DNA from: Methylocaldum sp002005105
GTDB taxonomy: Bacteria; Pseudomonadota; Gammaproteobacteria; Methylococcales; Methylococcaceae
Length of the DNA: 64,000 bases
Direction: 5' to 3'
Assembly (NCBI RefSeq): GCF_051027545.1
Contig: NZ_CP194902.1
Span: forward strand, 310,001-374,000
This document shows positions 19,656 to 28,279 of this stretch, piece after piece. A program made the translations under genes and the position numbers. The notes under the pieces are model-generated. The model had not been told where the DNA came from, ran no database searches, and saw only the letters and a program-made list of their open reading frames with translations. The number at the start of each line of letters is the position of its first letter. Position 1 is the first letter of the stretch.

Positions 19656-20660
19656 ATGACAGCTGTATCAGTTCTCGGCGCGGGCTCATGGGGCACAGCC
19701 CTAGCCCTTTTGATAGCCCGCAACGGCCATCCCACTGTGCTTTGGGGGCATCGCCCCGAACATTTGGCCAAACTCAACGCCGCCCGGTGCAACGAGCGCT
19801 ATTTACCCGGTGCGCGCTTTCCCGACAACCTCCGGGTCGTCGCGAATCTGGAAGAAGCCGTTAAGACCGCGGAAATTCTCGTAGTTGCGGTGCCCAGCCA
19901 TGCATTTAGAAACCTCCTGATGGACCTGGCACCGCATCTCACCCCGGAATCCAAGATCGCATGGGCCACGAAAGGTCTGGAACTGCAAAGCGGAAAGCTT
20001 TTGCACCAAGTCACGGAGGACGTTCTGGGACCCGACATTCCCGCCGCCGTGCTGTCCGGCCCAAGCTTCGCCCGCGACTTGGCCGCCAATCTCCCGACCG
20101 CCATTACGGTAGCGTCACGGGAGATCGAATTCGCCAAAATGCTGGCGGGGCTGCTTCATAACAACCGATTCCGCGCATACACCACCGAAGACATCATCGG
20201 CGTTCAGTTGGGCGGGGCGACCAAGAACGTACTGGCTATCGCCGCCGGGGTCGCCGACGGCCTGGGCTTCGGCGCCAACTCCCGTGCGGCGCTGATAACC
20301 CGCGGACTCGCAGAGATGATGCGCTTGGGTTTGGCATTGGGTGGCAAACCGGAAACCTTCATGGGACTTGCCGGTGTCGGCGATCTCATTTTGACCTGCA
20401 CCGACAATCAATCTCGAAACCGGCGCTTCGGCCTCGGGCTCGGCAAAGGGCTCCCGCGAGAGCAAGTCGCGGCCGAAATCGGCCAAGAAATCGAAGGGAT
20501 TCTTACTACGAAGGTTATTTACCAGCTGGCGCAAAGTCTCGGGATCGAGATGCCGATTACCGAACAGACCTACAAAATCCTTTACGAAGGGCTCGCGCCT
20601 TTAGAGGCCGTCAACAATCTACTCCTGAGAGAACAGAAGCCGGAAGCCTTGGCCGGTTGA
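19656..20660 (+). CDS. gpsA: NAD(P)+ glycerol-3-phosphate dehydrogenase
   Basis: The 334-residue cytoplasmic enzyme reduces dihydroxyacetone phosphate to sn-glycerol 3-phosphate for phospholipid synthesis. It begins with the Rossmann motif VLGAGSWGTALALL, contains AVLSGPSFARDLA, and carries the catalytic lysine region GGATKNVLAIAAG. It ends the secB run and is convergent with trmL, with only 11 bp between the stop codons. Confidence 0.97.
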   Translation: MTAVSVLGAGSWGTALALLIARNGHPTVLWGHRPEHLAKLNAARCNERYLPGARFPDNLRVVANLEEAVKTAEILVVAVPSHAFRNLLMDLAPHLTPESKIAWATKGLELQSGKLLHQVTEDVLGPDIPAAVLSGPSFARDLAANLPTAITVASREIEFAKMLAGLLHNNRFRAYTTEDIIGVQLGGATKNVLAIAAGVADGLGFGANSRAALITRGLAEMMRLGLALGGKPETFMGLAGVGDLILTCTDNQSRNRRFGLGLGKGLPREQVAAEIGQEIEGILTTKVIYQLAQSLGIEMPITEQTYKILYEGLAPLEAVNNLLLREQKPEALAG

Positions 20661-20671
20661 GCCTGCTTCGG

Positions 20672-21145
20672 TCAAACCCGTTCAATCGCTCCCGAAAAGC
20701 CGTTCTGCCGCCATGCTTCGTAAAGCACCAACGCTACGGTATTGGACAGATTCAGGCTGCGGCTTTCCGGTTTCATAGGCACGTAAAGAAGGCGCGGCTT
20801 CGGCAAGGAAGCCAGCAAGGTTTCCGGCAATCCCCTGGACTCCGGACCGAACAGCAAGGCGTCATTCGGGCGGAAGTCGGCATCCGCGTAGCAGCACCGC
20901 CCTTTGGTGCTGAGCGCGAACAGCCGCTCCGGCCGAACCCGTTCCAAGAATTCATCCAGTCCCCCGTATTCCCGCACATCTGCCCATTCCCGATAATCGA
21001 GGCCGGCGCGCCGCAACCTGGCGTCATCAAGCCGGAAGCCCAAGGGATGGATGAGATGCAGCCAAGCGCCCGTGTTGGCGCAGAGACGGATGATATTCCC
21101 TGTGTTCGGCGGTATTTCCGGCTCGTAAAGGACGATGTGGAACAC
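20672..21145 (-). CDS. trmL: tRNA (cytidine/uridine-34-2'-O)-methyltransferase
   Basis: This 157-residue SPOUT enzyme starts MFHIVLYEPEIPPNTGNIIRL and has the knotted SAM-binding C-terminal motif with LLFGPESRGLPE and SLNLSNTVALVLYE. TrmL methylates the wobble ribose of tRNA-Leu isoacceptors. The start is GTG and lies 8 bp after the glgP stop, so the two are probably co-transcribed. Confidence 0.95.
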   Translation of the reverse strand: MFHIVLYEPEIPPNTGNIIRLCANTGAWLHLIHPLGFRLDDARLRRAGLDYREWADVREYGGLDEFLERVRPERLFALSTKGRCCYADADFRPNDALLFGPESRGLPETLLASLPKPRLLYVPMKPESRSLNLSNTVALVLYEAWRQNGFSGAIERV

Positions 21146-21153
21146 GTTAGGAC

Positions 21154-23658
21154 TTATTCACACCGAGGGCGGATCGGCTCCAGTTTCCAAATGTCGCGGT
21201 TGTACTCCGAAATCGTGCGGTCGGTGGAAAACTTGCCGCCAGCAGCGCAGTTTAGGATGCTCATTCTTGCCCACTGCTCTTGATCGAGGTAAGCAGCGGC
21301 CGCGCGCCTCTGGGCTTCTACGTAACTTTGAAAGTCGGCAGCCGTCATCCAAGGATCGTGCGGGCTTTTTATGGCATGGATGATGGGATCGAAAATTCCC
21401 GGTTCGAATTGGTTGAAGTGCCCGCTTTCCAAGAGATGCATCACCCGGCGCAGGTCGTCATTGCCGTTTATGACGGACTCGGGATCGTATTGGCCTCGCT
21501 TCGCCTCCACCTCCTCGGCGGTGAGGCCGAACAGGAAGAAATTCTCGGCCCCCACTTCCTGACGAATCTCGATATTGGCGCCATCGAGAGTACCGATAGT
21601 CAGCGCCCCATTCAGCATGAACTTCATGTTGCCGGTACCGGACGCTTCCTTACCCGCGGTCGAAATCTGTTCGGAAAGATCGGTGCCGGGACAAATGTAT
21701 TCCATCGCAGTCACCCGGTAATTGGGCAGGAAGGCCACCTTGAGCAGCTCGCCGGCCGCAGCATCGCGATCGATCACATTGGACACATTACTGATCAATT
21801 TGATGATTCGCTTCGCCATGGCATAGCCCGGTGCCGCCTTGCCGCCGAATAGGACGCACCTCGGCGTCCAATTGGCCGTATCGCCGCGCTTAATGCGGTC
21901 ATAGAGGTGAATGACATGAAGTACGTTGAGCAACTGGCGCTTGTATTCGTGTATCCGTTTAACCTGAACGTCGAACAGCGCATCCAGTTCGATATCCACG
22001 CCCAGCTCCGCTTTCTTATAGCGTAAGAGACGCTCCTTGTTATGGCGCTTGATTTCCCTCCAGCGTTGGCGAAACGCAGAATCATCGGCATATGCGGCCA
22101 GCTTGCCGAGTTGGGACAGATCGGTCAACCAACCCTCGCCTATCGTTTCCGTGATCAACGAGGCAAGCTTGGGATTACACCCGGCCAGCCAGCGGCGAGG
22201 CGTAATACCGTTGGTCTTGTTGTTGAACTTATTCGGCCACAGTTCGTAAAAATCGCGAAACAGCCCTTGCATGAGCAGATTGGAGTGAAGCTCCGCCACC
22301 CCGTTGACCGAAAAGCTCCCGACGATGGCCAGGTAAGCCATGCGAACCTGTTGCTCCCAGCCTTCCTCGATCAGGGACATCCGCGCCAATCGGTCCAGAT
22401 CGCCCGGCCAGCGGTTGGCGACCTCACCCAAGAATCGCGCGTTGATGTCGAAAATGATTTCCAGCAACCGCGGCAACAATTGCCGGAACAGGCGCACCGG
22501 CCATTTCTCCAAGGCTTCCGGAAGCAGTGTGTGATTGGTATAAGCCATGGTACGCGAGGTGATGGCCCAAGCCTCATCCCAATGCAACCCATGCTCGTCC
22601 ATCAAAAGGCGCATCAGCTCGGCTACGGCAATACTCGGATGGGTGTCGTTGAGCTGAAAACAATTCTTTTCCGCAAACCGACTGAAGTCCTCGCCATGCA
22701 CCAGCACCCATTTGCGGATGACGTCCTGAAGACTGGCCGAAGCCAAAAAGTATTGCTGGCGTAGCCTCAACTCCTTTCCGTTCTCGCTTGCATCATTGGG
22801 ATACAACACCATGGTGATGTTTTCCGCCATGTTCTTGGAACGGACCGCTTCGGTGTAATCTCCGGCATTGAAGTCTTGTAGATCGAATTCATCCGTGGCA
22901 GCCGCTTTCCACAGGCGCAGCGTGTTAACCGTACCGTTCTTGTAACCGGGAATCGGGATGTCGTACGGCACTGCGAGCACATCGTGGGTATCCACCCAGC
23001 GCCTCCTCGGGTGGGATTCGTCGCCGCCATAAGTATCCGTCCGCCCGCCGAAACGTATCCGCACCGTCAGTTCCGGACGCTCCAGCTCCCAGACGTGGCC
23101 GTTCCGCAGCCAATGATCGGGCTCCTCGACCTGATGGCCATCCTCGATGTTTTGCCGAAACATGCCATATTCGTAACGGATGCCGTAGCCCATCACCGGC
23201 AACTGCAGCGTCGCACAGCTATCTACGAAACAAGCAGCCAGCCGACCCAGCCCGCCGTTACCCAATCCGGCATCTTGCTCGCTCTCGACGATCTCCTCTA
23301 GATCCAGCCCCAGGTCGTGTAAAGTTTCGTGCAGAGGATCGTCGATCCCGAGATTGAGCGTGGCGTTACTCAAGGTCCGCCCCATCAAGAATTCCATGGA
23401 TAAATAGTAAGCACGCTTGCAGTCCGCTTCCTCATAGGCGTAATGCGTATTCTTCCACCGCTCCATCAAGCGGTCGCGGACCGTCAAAGCGACCGCCGTG
23501 TAGGCATAGTGCGCGGATGCGCAGTACTTGTCGCGGCCGAGCGTGTAGCTGAAATGACGGCGGATGTCCACGGCCAAATCCTTGGCCTTCAACCCCAAGG
23601 CAGGCAGCTCGGTCAACCACGGTTTTCGCTTACTATTCACAAGACTTCGGTTTGGCAT
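21154..23658 (-). CDS. glgP: Glycogen/maltodextrin phosphorylase
   Basis: This 834-residue PLP enzyme releases glucose 1-phosphate from alpha-1,4-glucan. It matches the family over its full length. It has the N-terminal KRAYYLSMEFLMGRTL, the nucleotide and phosphate region around GNGGLGRLAACF, and the cofactor lysine in EASGTGNMKFMLNG, followed by GTLDGANIEI. It is upstream of trmL on the same strand. Glycogen turnover is known in methanotrophs, but the synthesis genes are not in this window. Confidence 0.97.
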   Translation of the reverse strand: MPNRSLVNSKRKPWLTELPALGLKAKDLAVDIRRHFSYTLGRDKYCASAHYAYTAVALTVRDRLMERWKNTHYAYEEADCKRAYYLSMEFLMGRTLSNATLNLGIDDPLHETLHDLGLDLEEIVESEQDAGLGNGGLGRLAACFVDSCATLQLPVMGYGIRYEYGMFRQNIEDGHQVEEPDHWLRNGHVWELERPELTVRIRFGGRTDTYGGDESHPRRRWVDTHDVLAVPYDIPIPGYKNGTVNTLRLWKAAATDEFDLQDFNAGDYTEAVRSKNMAENITMVLYPNDASENGKELRLRQQYFLASASLQDVIRKWVLVHGEDFSRFAEKNCFQLNDTHPSIAVAELMRLLMDEHGLHWDEAWAITSRTMAYTNHTLLPEALEKWPVRLFRQLLPRLLEIIFDINARFLGEVANRWPGDLDRLARMSLIEEGWEQQVRMAYLAIVGSFSVNGVAELHSNLLMQGLFRDFYELWPNKFNNKTNGITPRRWLAGCNPKLASLITETIGEGWLTDLSQLGKLAAYADDSAFRQRWREIKRHNKERLLRYKKAELGVDIELDALFDVQVKRIHEYKRQLLNVLHVIHLYDRIKRGDTANWTPRCVLFGGKAAPGYAMAKRIIKLISNVSNVIDRDAAAGELLKVAFLPNYRVTAMEYICPGTDLSEQISTAGKEASGTGNMKFMLNGALTIGTLDGANIEIRQEVGAENFFLFGLTAEEVEAKRGQYDPESVINGNDDLRRVMHLLESGHFNQFEPGIFDPIIHAIKSPHDPWMTAADFQSYVEAQRRAAAAYLDQEQWARMSILNCAAGGKFSTDRTISEYNRDIWKLEPIRPRCE

Positions 23659-23805
23659 AGTCGGTCCGCTTATTTGGCAATTTCAGATTGGGCACGAAAA
23701 GCTCGTCGTTCCTCTGCGGCTGTCCGCAGACGACAAAGCCGGAAAGGGGCGATTATCGCATCAAAGCCGGAGCTGTTGACGATAAGCTTGCCGGTACTCG
23801 ATTTC

Positions 23806-25215
23806 TTACACGTCCAGACTCAGCTCGCTGATCTTTCGTGTCAATGTATTGCGGCCGTAACCTAATAACTTTGCTGCTTCCTGGCGACGCCCGCGGGTGA
23901 ATTGTAACGCCGTGGCGATCAAAATCCCTTCGGCTGAATCTATAGCTTCCTTTGCGACATTTCTATCCCCACGCCTCAAGCGCTTATCGACCCATTGCCG
24001 GAAACAATCTTCCCAACTGTCGACGACAGTAGAGGTACTCGCCTTAACACTCAGTAATTCCGGCGGCAGATCGTCCAGATGAACCTCCTTGCCCGCCGCC
24101 ATAACCGTGATCCAGCGACAGGTATTCTCCAACTGACGCACGTTGCCCGGCCAATCGAGCCGACAAAGATAGTCCTCCACATCCGGCAACAAGACTTTTG
24201 TTTCCACCTTCAGCTCTTGACTGGCCTCCTTGAGGAAATGGTTCAGCAATAAAGGAATATCCTGGCGACGCTCCCGCAAGGGCGGGAGGTGAATGCGGAT
24301 GACGTTCAACCTGTGGAACAAGTCCTCCCGGAAACGGCCTTCGGCGACAAGCGTATCCAGATTTTGATGAGTGGCGGCAATAATGCGGACGTCCACCTTG
24401 ACCGGTGCGTGCGCACCAACGGGAAAAAACTCGCCGTCGGCCAACACGCGCAACAAACGGGTCTGCAAATCCGCGGGCATATCGCCGATCTCGTCCAAGA
24501 ACAACGTGCCTCCGTCGGCTTGTTCGAAACGCCCGGCGCGGCGAGCCTGCGCGCCGGTAAACGCACCGCGTTCGTGGCCGAACAATTCGGATTCCAGCAG
24601 ATCGCGGGGGATCGCCGCCATATTGAGGGCGATAAAAGGCTTGTCGGCCCGTGGACTATGGCGGTGCAGCGCCCGCGCAACCAACTCTTTCCCGGTCCCC
24701 GATTCGCCGTTGATCAGAACGGTGATGTGGGAGCGGGCGAGTCGCGCGATGGCGCGAAAAACCTCTTGCATGGCCGGCGCCTCCCCGATGATTTCGGGCG
24801 TTTCCTCGGCCACCTCGGGCGGACCTTGCTCTTGCCGCGCGCGCTGACTTTGTGCGCATGCACGCTGCACCAGATCAACGGCATCGTCCACATCGAACGG
24901 CTTCGGCAGATATTCGAACGCGCCGCCGTGGAATGCCGAGACCGCGCTCTCCAGATCCGAGTGCGCCGTCATGATGATGATGGGAAGTTGCGGATGCTTG
25001 ATCTGCAGCTGCCGCAAAAGCTCCAGCCCGTCCATGCCCGGCATCCGAATATCGGTCAATATGGCATCGGGCTTGCCCTGATCGAGAGCATCGAGCAATC
25101 CGCCGGCGTTCGAAAAACAGCGCGCGTGTATCGATGCCTTTTGCAAGGCCTTTTCCAAGACCCAGCGGATCGAGCGATCATCATCAACCACCCATACTTG
25201 GGCTGAACTACTCAT
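23806..25215 (-). CDS. glnG: Nitrogen regulator NtrC (NR-I), sigma-54 activator
   Basis: The 469-residue response regulator has a receiver domain with the phospho-acceptor Asp55 (AILTDIRMPG), an AAA+ domain and a Fis-type helix-turn-helix at the C-terminus (EAAKLLGYGRNTLTRKI). The AAA+ domain carries the Walker A GESGTGKE and the sigma-54 contact loop GAFTGA. Phosphorylated NtrC drives transcription of nitrogen genes when nitrogen is scarce. The ATG at 25215 follows GGAGAAGG and overlaps the ntrB stop by 8 bases; the frame extension to 25290 lies inside ntrB. Confidence 0.97.
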   Translation of the reverse strand: MSSSAQVWVVDDDRSIRWVLEKALQKASIHARCFSNAGGLLDALDQGKPDAILTDIRMPGMDGLELLRQLQIKHPQLPIIIMTAHSDLESAVSAFHGGAFEYLPKPFDVDDAVDLVQRACAQSQRARQEQGPPEVAEETPEIIGEAPAMQEVFRAIARLARSHITVLINGESGTGKELVARALHRHSPRADKPFIALNMAAIPRDLLESELFGHERGAFTGAQARRAGRFEQADGGTLFLDEIGDMPADLQTRLLRVLADGEFFPVGAHAPVKVDVRIIAATHQNLDTLVAEGRFREDLFHRLNVIRIHLPPLRERRQDIPLLLNHFLKEASQELKVETKVLLPDVEDYLCRLDWPGNVRQLENTCRWITVMAAGKEVHLDDLPPELLSVKASTSTVVDSWEDCFRQWVDKRLRRGDRNVAKEAIDSAEGILIATALQFTRGRRQEAAKLLGYGRNTLTRKISELSLDV

Positions 25216-26281
25216 GGTCCTTCTCCAAAGGCAGGAAAATAGAAAAAACCGTGTTGCCCGGGGAACTCGAGCACTCGACCAATCCACCATGCTGATTGAT
25301 CAAGGACTGTGCGATCGACAGGCCTAAACCGGTACCGTCAGCGCGCCCGGTTACCATCGGGTAAAAAATCTGACCGAGCAACTCCGGCTTGATACCCGGA
25401 CCATCATCGATGATGTCGATCTTGACGGCCATCGGGTTGCGCCTATGACCAATGGTCACCTGGCGATGGATGCGCGTGCGAATCAGGATGTGCCCTTTCT
25501 TCCCTACCGCCTGCGCCGCGTTGCGCACGATGTTCAAGATCGCTTGAATCAGCTGATCGCTATCGCCATTCACCAACGGCAAACTCGGGTCGTAGTCTCT
25601 TTCGATGACGACGCTTGGAGGAGCCTCCACCTGCACCAACTGACGCACTCTCTCCAGTACCCGGTGGATATTGAGCCGGCTTTTCCGCGGCGGTTTGTTG
25701 GGCTCAAGCATCCGGTCGACCAGCGATTGCAGGCGGTCGGATTCCTCCATGATGATTTTCGTATACTCCCGCATCTCTTCTTCGACCAACTCCCTGTCGA
25801 GCAACTGCGCCGCACCGCGCAGACCGCCCAAAGGGTTCTTTATTTCGTGGGCCAATCCCCGCAACAGCATGCGAGCGGCGTTCTGCTGTGCCAGAAGCTG
25901 CTCTTCCATGGAGATGCGCAAATGCCGATCCACCTGTTCAATCTGCACCAATGCGGCGACCGGTTTATCCTGCTCCAGCATCGGCGTGATCGTGAAATTG
26001 ACCGTAATAGCTTGAGACGGAAGACCCAACGACAAATTTCGCTTGGTCAACGATTCACCCTGTTGCAAGGTTCGTTTCAAATCTTTCTCGATGTTCTGAT
26101 CGTATAGAAAGAAAAGCTCTTTGGCCCCCGAACCCAGAACCTGTCGTGCACTCACTGCGAACAACATTTCCCCGGCCACATTGATATAAATCAGGCGGTA
26201 CGCGGGATCGAAAACCAACACGGCGTCCGTTAAATGATCGAGGATGCGTTGATATAGTGGAATGGGATCTGGGTTATTCAT
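25208..26281 (-). CDS. glnL: Nitrogen sensor kinase/phosphatase NtrB (NR-II)
   Basis: The 357-residue cytoplasmic kinase has an N-terminal PAS domain (about residues 5-120), the phosphorylated His145 in RGLAHEIKNPLGGL, and a C-terminal ATPase domain with IIDDGPGIK and GTGLGLSI. Under PII control it phosphorylates or dephosphorylates NtrC. No ribosome site precedes the ATG at 26281. A sigma-54 promoter just upstream would start the RNA within about 3 bases of this codon, so the message may be leaderless. It is first in the ntrB-ntrC operon. Confidence 0.96.
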   Translation of the reverse strand: MNNPDPIPLYQRILDHLTDAVLVFDPAYRLIYINVAGEMLFAVSARQVLGSGAKELFFLYDQNIEKDLKRTLQQGESLTKRNLSLGLPSQAITVNFTITPMLEQDKPVAALVQIEQVDRHLRISMEEQLLAQQNAARMLLRGLAHEIKNPLGGLRGAAQLLDRELVEEEMREYTKIIMEESDRLQSLVDRMLEPNKPPRKSRLNIHRVLERVRQLVQVEAPPSVVIERDYDPSLPLVNGDSDQLIQAILNIVRNAAQAVGKKGHILIRTRIHRQVTIGHRRNPMAVKIDIIDDGPGIKPELLGQIFYPMVTGRADGTGLGLSIAQSLINQHGGLVECSSSPGNTVFSIFLPLEKDHE

Positions 26282-26292
26282 TACGATTTGAA

Positions 26293-26311
26293 AAGCAAGA
26301 TGGAGGCCAAT
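26293..26311 (-). promoter_or_regulatory. Sigma-54 promoter candidate of ntrBC
   Basis: On the minus strand TTGGC and CTTGCT carry the required GG and GC (26308-26307 and 26296-26295) exactly 10 bases apart. Transcription is predicted to start near 26283. Confidence 0.6.
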
Positions 26312-26400
26312 TGTCCATGCAAGCTGCGCTTGATTGTAGGTGCCTCAAGACCTATAGAACTCAGCAGCGGACACTCGCGGCCACAGAACCTCAGGCAATG

Positions 26401-26417
26401 CGCACCATCTTGGTGCA
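26401..26417. promoter_or_regulatory. NtrC-binding site upstream of ntrB
   Basis: CGCACCATCTTGGTGCA matches the enterobacterial NtrC consensus TGCACCATATTGGTGCA at 15 of 17 positions and is nearly a perfect dyad. It lies about 95 bp upstream of the sigma-54 promoter candidate, normal enhancer distance, so ntrBC is probably autoregulated. Confidence 0.8.
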
Positions 26418-26651
26418 TATTAGACCGATTTGCTGAAACATCTGTTCCATTTGAAGTTATTTCGGAATTTACCAATATAGATAATCCAACACTCGACAAA
26501 GGCGCTACCGCCCGAGCCAGTCACTTTTGAGCTCACATTCGCCCTTTCGGACTTGTCACTGGGATAGACAGCCTTGTTCAGCCGAATGAATCGCCAGACT
26601 ACTCTTTACGCGAGCTCTCTATAGCGTCTCGGATTCGGAAAATACCCGAAC
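26418..26651. other. Spacer between the ntrBC enhancer and the glnA terminator
   Basis: No gene or further regulatory pattern is visible here. Confidence 0.4.
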
Positions 26652-26680
26652 AAAAAAAAACGCCCCATAAAGGGGCGTTT
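26652..26680 (-). terminator. Rho-independent terminator of glnA
   Basis: On the minus strand a nine-base stem (26658-26666 with 26672-26680) and a five-base loop lead into a run of nine T. It lies 24 bp after the glnA stop. Confidence 0.93.
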
Positions 26681-26703
26681 TCAGATTCGGGCCGAATAGC
26701 CGT

Positions 26704-28113
26704 TTAGAGGCTGTAATACATATCGTATTCAACCGGATGCGTGCTCATGCGCAGACGGGTGACTTCCTGCATCTTGAGGTCGATGTACGCATCGATCGCA
26801 TCATTGGTGAAGACGCCGCCGCGAGTCAGGAATTCGCGATCCGCACTCAATGCATCCAGCGCCATATCAAACGCATGACAAACCTGCGGAATGCTCTTCT
26901 CCTCTTCCGGCGGCAAATCGTAAAGATCCTTGTCCATGGCGTCGCCCGGGTGAATCTTGTTTTGGATACCGTCGAGACCGGCCATCAGCATGGCTGCGAA
27001 AGCAAAATATGGATTGGCGGTGGAATCAGGGAAACGAACCTCAATGCGGCGCGCTTTCGGATTAGTGACATACGGAACGCGGATCGATGCCGATCGGTTG
27101 CGGGCGGAATAAGCCAACATGACCGGCGCCTCGAACCCCGGCACCAAGCGTTTGTAGCTGTTGGTGGACGGGTTGCAGAAGGCATTCAAAGCTCTCGCAT
27201 GCTTGATAATGCCGCCGATGTAAAACAGCGCCAACTCAGAAAGGCCGCCATACAAATCACCGGTAAACAAGTTCACGCCACCCTTGGACAGTGATTGATG
27301 AACATGCATGCCGTTGCCGTTGTCGCCGACCAGCGGCTTCGGCATGAAGGTCGCGGTCTTGCCGTAAGCGTGAGCGACATTGTGTACCACGTATTTGAGG
27401 GTAAGCACCTCATCCGCCTTCCGGACCAACGTACCGAACTTGACGCCGATTTCGCACTGTCCGGCGGTCGCCACCTCGTGGTGATGAACCTCGACGATCA
27501 GCCCCATTTCTTCGAGCGTATTGCACATGGCCGCGCGCAAGTCCTGCATGGAGTCAACGGGCGGCACCGGAAAATAGCCGCCTTTGATGCCGGGACGATG
27601 GCCGATGTTGCCGTCTTCGTAAACTTTTTCGGTGTTCCAACTGGCTTCTTCGGAATCGACTTTATAGAACGAACCCTGCATGGAAACGCCCCAGCGCACA
27701 TCGTCGAATACGAAGAATTCGTTTTCTGGCCCGAACAGCGCGGTATCCGCGATGCCCGTGGATCTCATGTAAGCTTCAGCACGTTTGGCGATGGAGCGAG
27801 GATCGCGCTCATAACCCTGCATGGTAGAGGGCTCGACGATATCGCAGCGCAAAATCAGGGTTGGATCGTCGAAAAACGGATCGATAACCGCCGTCGTCGG
27901 ATCAGGCATCAGGATCATGTCCGACTCGTTGATGCTCTTCCAGCCCGCAATAGACGAACCGTCGAACATCTTGCCGTCTTCGAACATGTCCTCGTCCACA
28001 CTGTGCGCCGGAATGGAAACATGCTGTTCCTTGCCCCGAGTGTCGGCAAACCGCAAATCAACGTATTTGACCTCCTTTTCCTTCATCAGCTGAAGTACAT
28101 CTTGTGGCGTCAT
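26704..28113 (-). CDS. glnA: Glutamine synthetase type I-beta
   Basis: The 469-residue dodecameric enzyme makes glutamine from glutamate, ammonia and ATP. It has the metal and substrate motifs FDGSSIAGW, NGNGMHVHQSL and the ATP-site segment KPLVGDNGN. The adenylylation tyrosine is present in KDLYDLPPEE, so activity should be controlled by GlnE. The family insert of about 25 residues and the length fit GSI-beta. GGGAGA precedes the ATG. It lies upstream of ntrBC on the same strand but is separated by a strong terminator, and it has its own sigma-54 promoter candidate. Confidence 0.98.
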   Translation of the reverse strand: MTPQDVLQLMKEKEVKYVDLRFADTRGKEQHVSIPAHSVDEDMFEDGKMFDGSSIAGWKSINESDMILMPDPTTAVIDPFFDDPTLILRCDIVEPSTMQGYERDPRSIAKRAEAYMRSTGIADTALFGPENEFFVFDDVRWGVSMQGSFYKVDSEEASWNTEKVYEDGNIGHRPGIKGGYFPVPPVDSMQDLRAAMCNTLEEMGLIVEVHHHEVATAGQCEIGVKFGTLVRKADEVLTLKYVVHNVAHAYGKTATFMPKPLVGDNGNGMHVHQSLSKGGVNLFTGDLYGGLSELALFYIGGIIKHARALNAFCNPSTNSYKRLVPGFEAPVMLAYSARNRSASIRVPYVTNPKARRIEVRFPDSTANPYFAFAAMLMAGLDGIQNKIHPGDAMDKDLYDLPPEEEKSIPQVCHAFDMALDALSADREFLTRGGVFTNDAIDAYIDLKMQEVTRLRMSTHPVEYDMYYSL

Positions 28114-28161
28114 TCTTTATCTCCCGAATATTAGGGTTGTAAAAATCTCAAGCGGGTAATT

Positions 28162-28180
28162 AAACAAAAATTGTACCAAT
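28162..28180 (-). promoter_or_regulatory. Sigma-54 promoter candidate of glnA
   Basis: On the minus strand TTGGTAC and TTTTTGTTT place GG (28177-28176) and GT (28165-28164) 10 bases apart. The -12 has T where the consensus has C. The predicted start near 28152 leaves a 39-base leader containing the ribosome site. Confidence 0.5.
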
Positions 28181-28241
28181 AGAAAAACGCTGTTATCTCC
28201 CGGAATTACAATAGTGCAACAACTTGTTCGCAAAACAAAAA

Positions 28242-28258
28242 CGCACCATTAATGTGCA
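28242..28258. promoter_or_regulatory. NtrC-like site upstream of glnA
   Basis: CGCACCATTAATGTGCA has the GCACCAT left half-site and GTGCA right end of the NtrC consensus, 12 of 17 positions. Its left half is identical to that of the ntrB site. It is about 65 bp upstream of the glnA -24 element. Confidence 0.55.
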
Positions 28259-28279
28259 TACGACCCATTTCAGTGCCGT

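Noticed and set aside
24289..25206. 305-residue plus-strand ORF opposite ntrC
   Set aside because: It is fully antisense to ntrC and has no family features.
28195..28240. A second sigma-54 element further upstream of glnA
   Set aside because: The GG-like and GC-like dinucleotides are 14 bases apart, which is incompatible with sigma-54.
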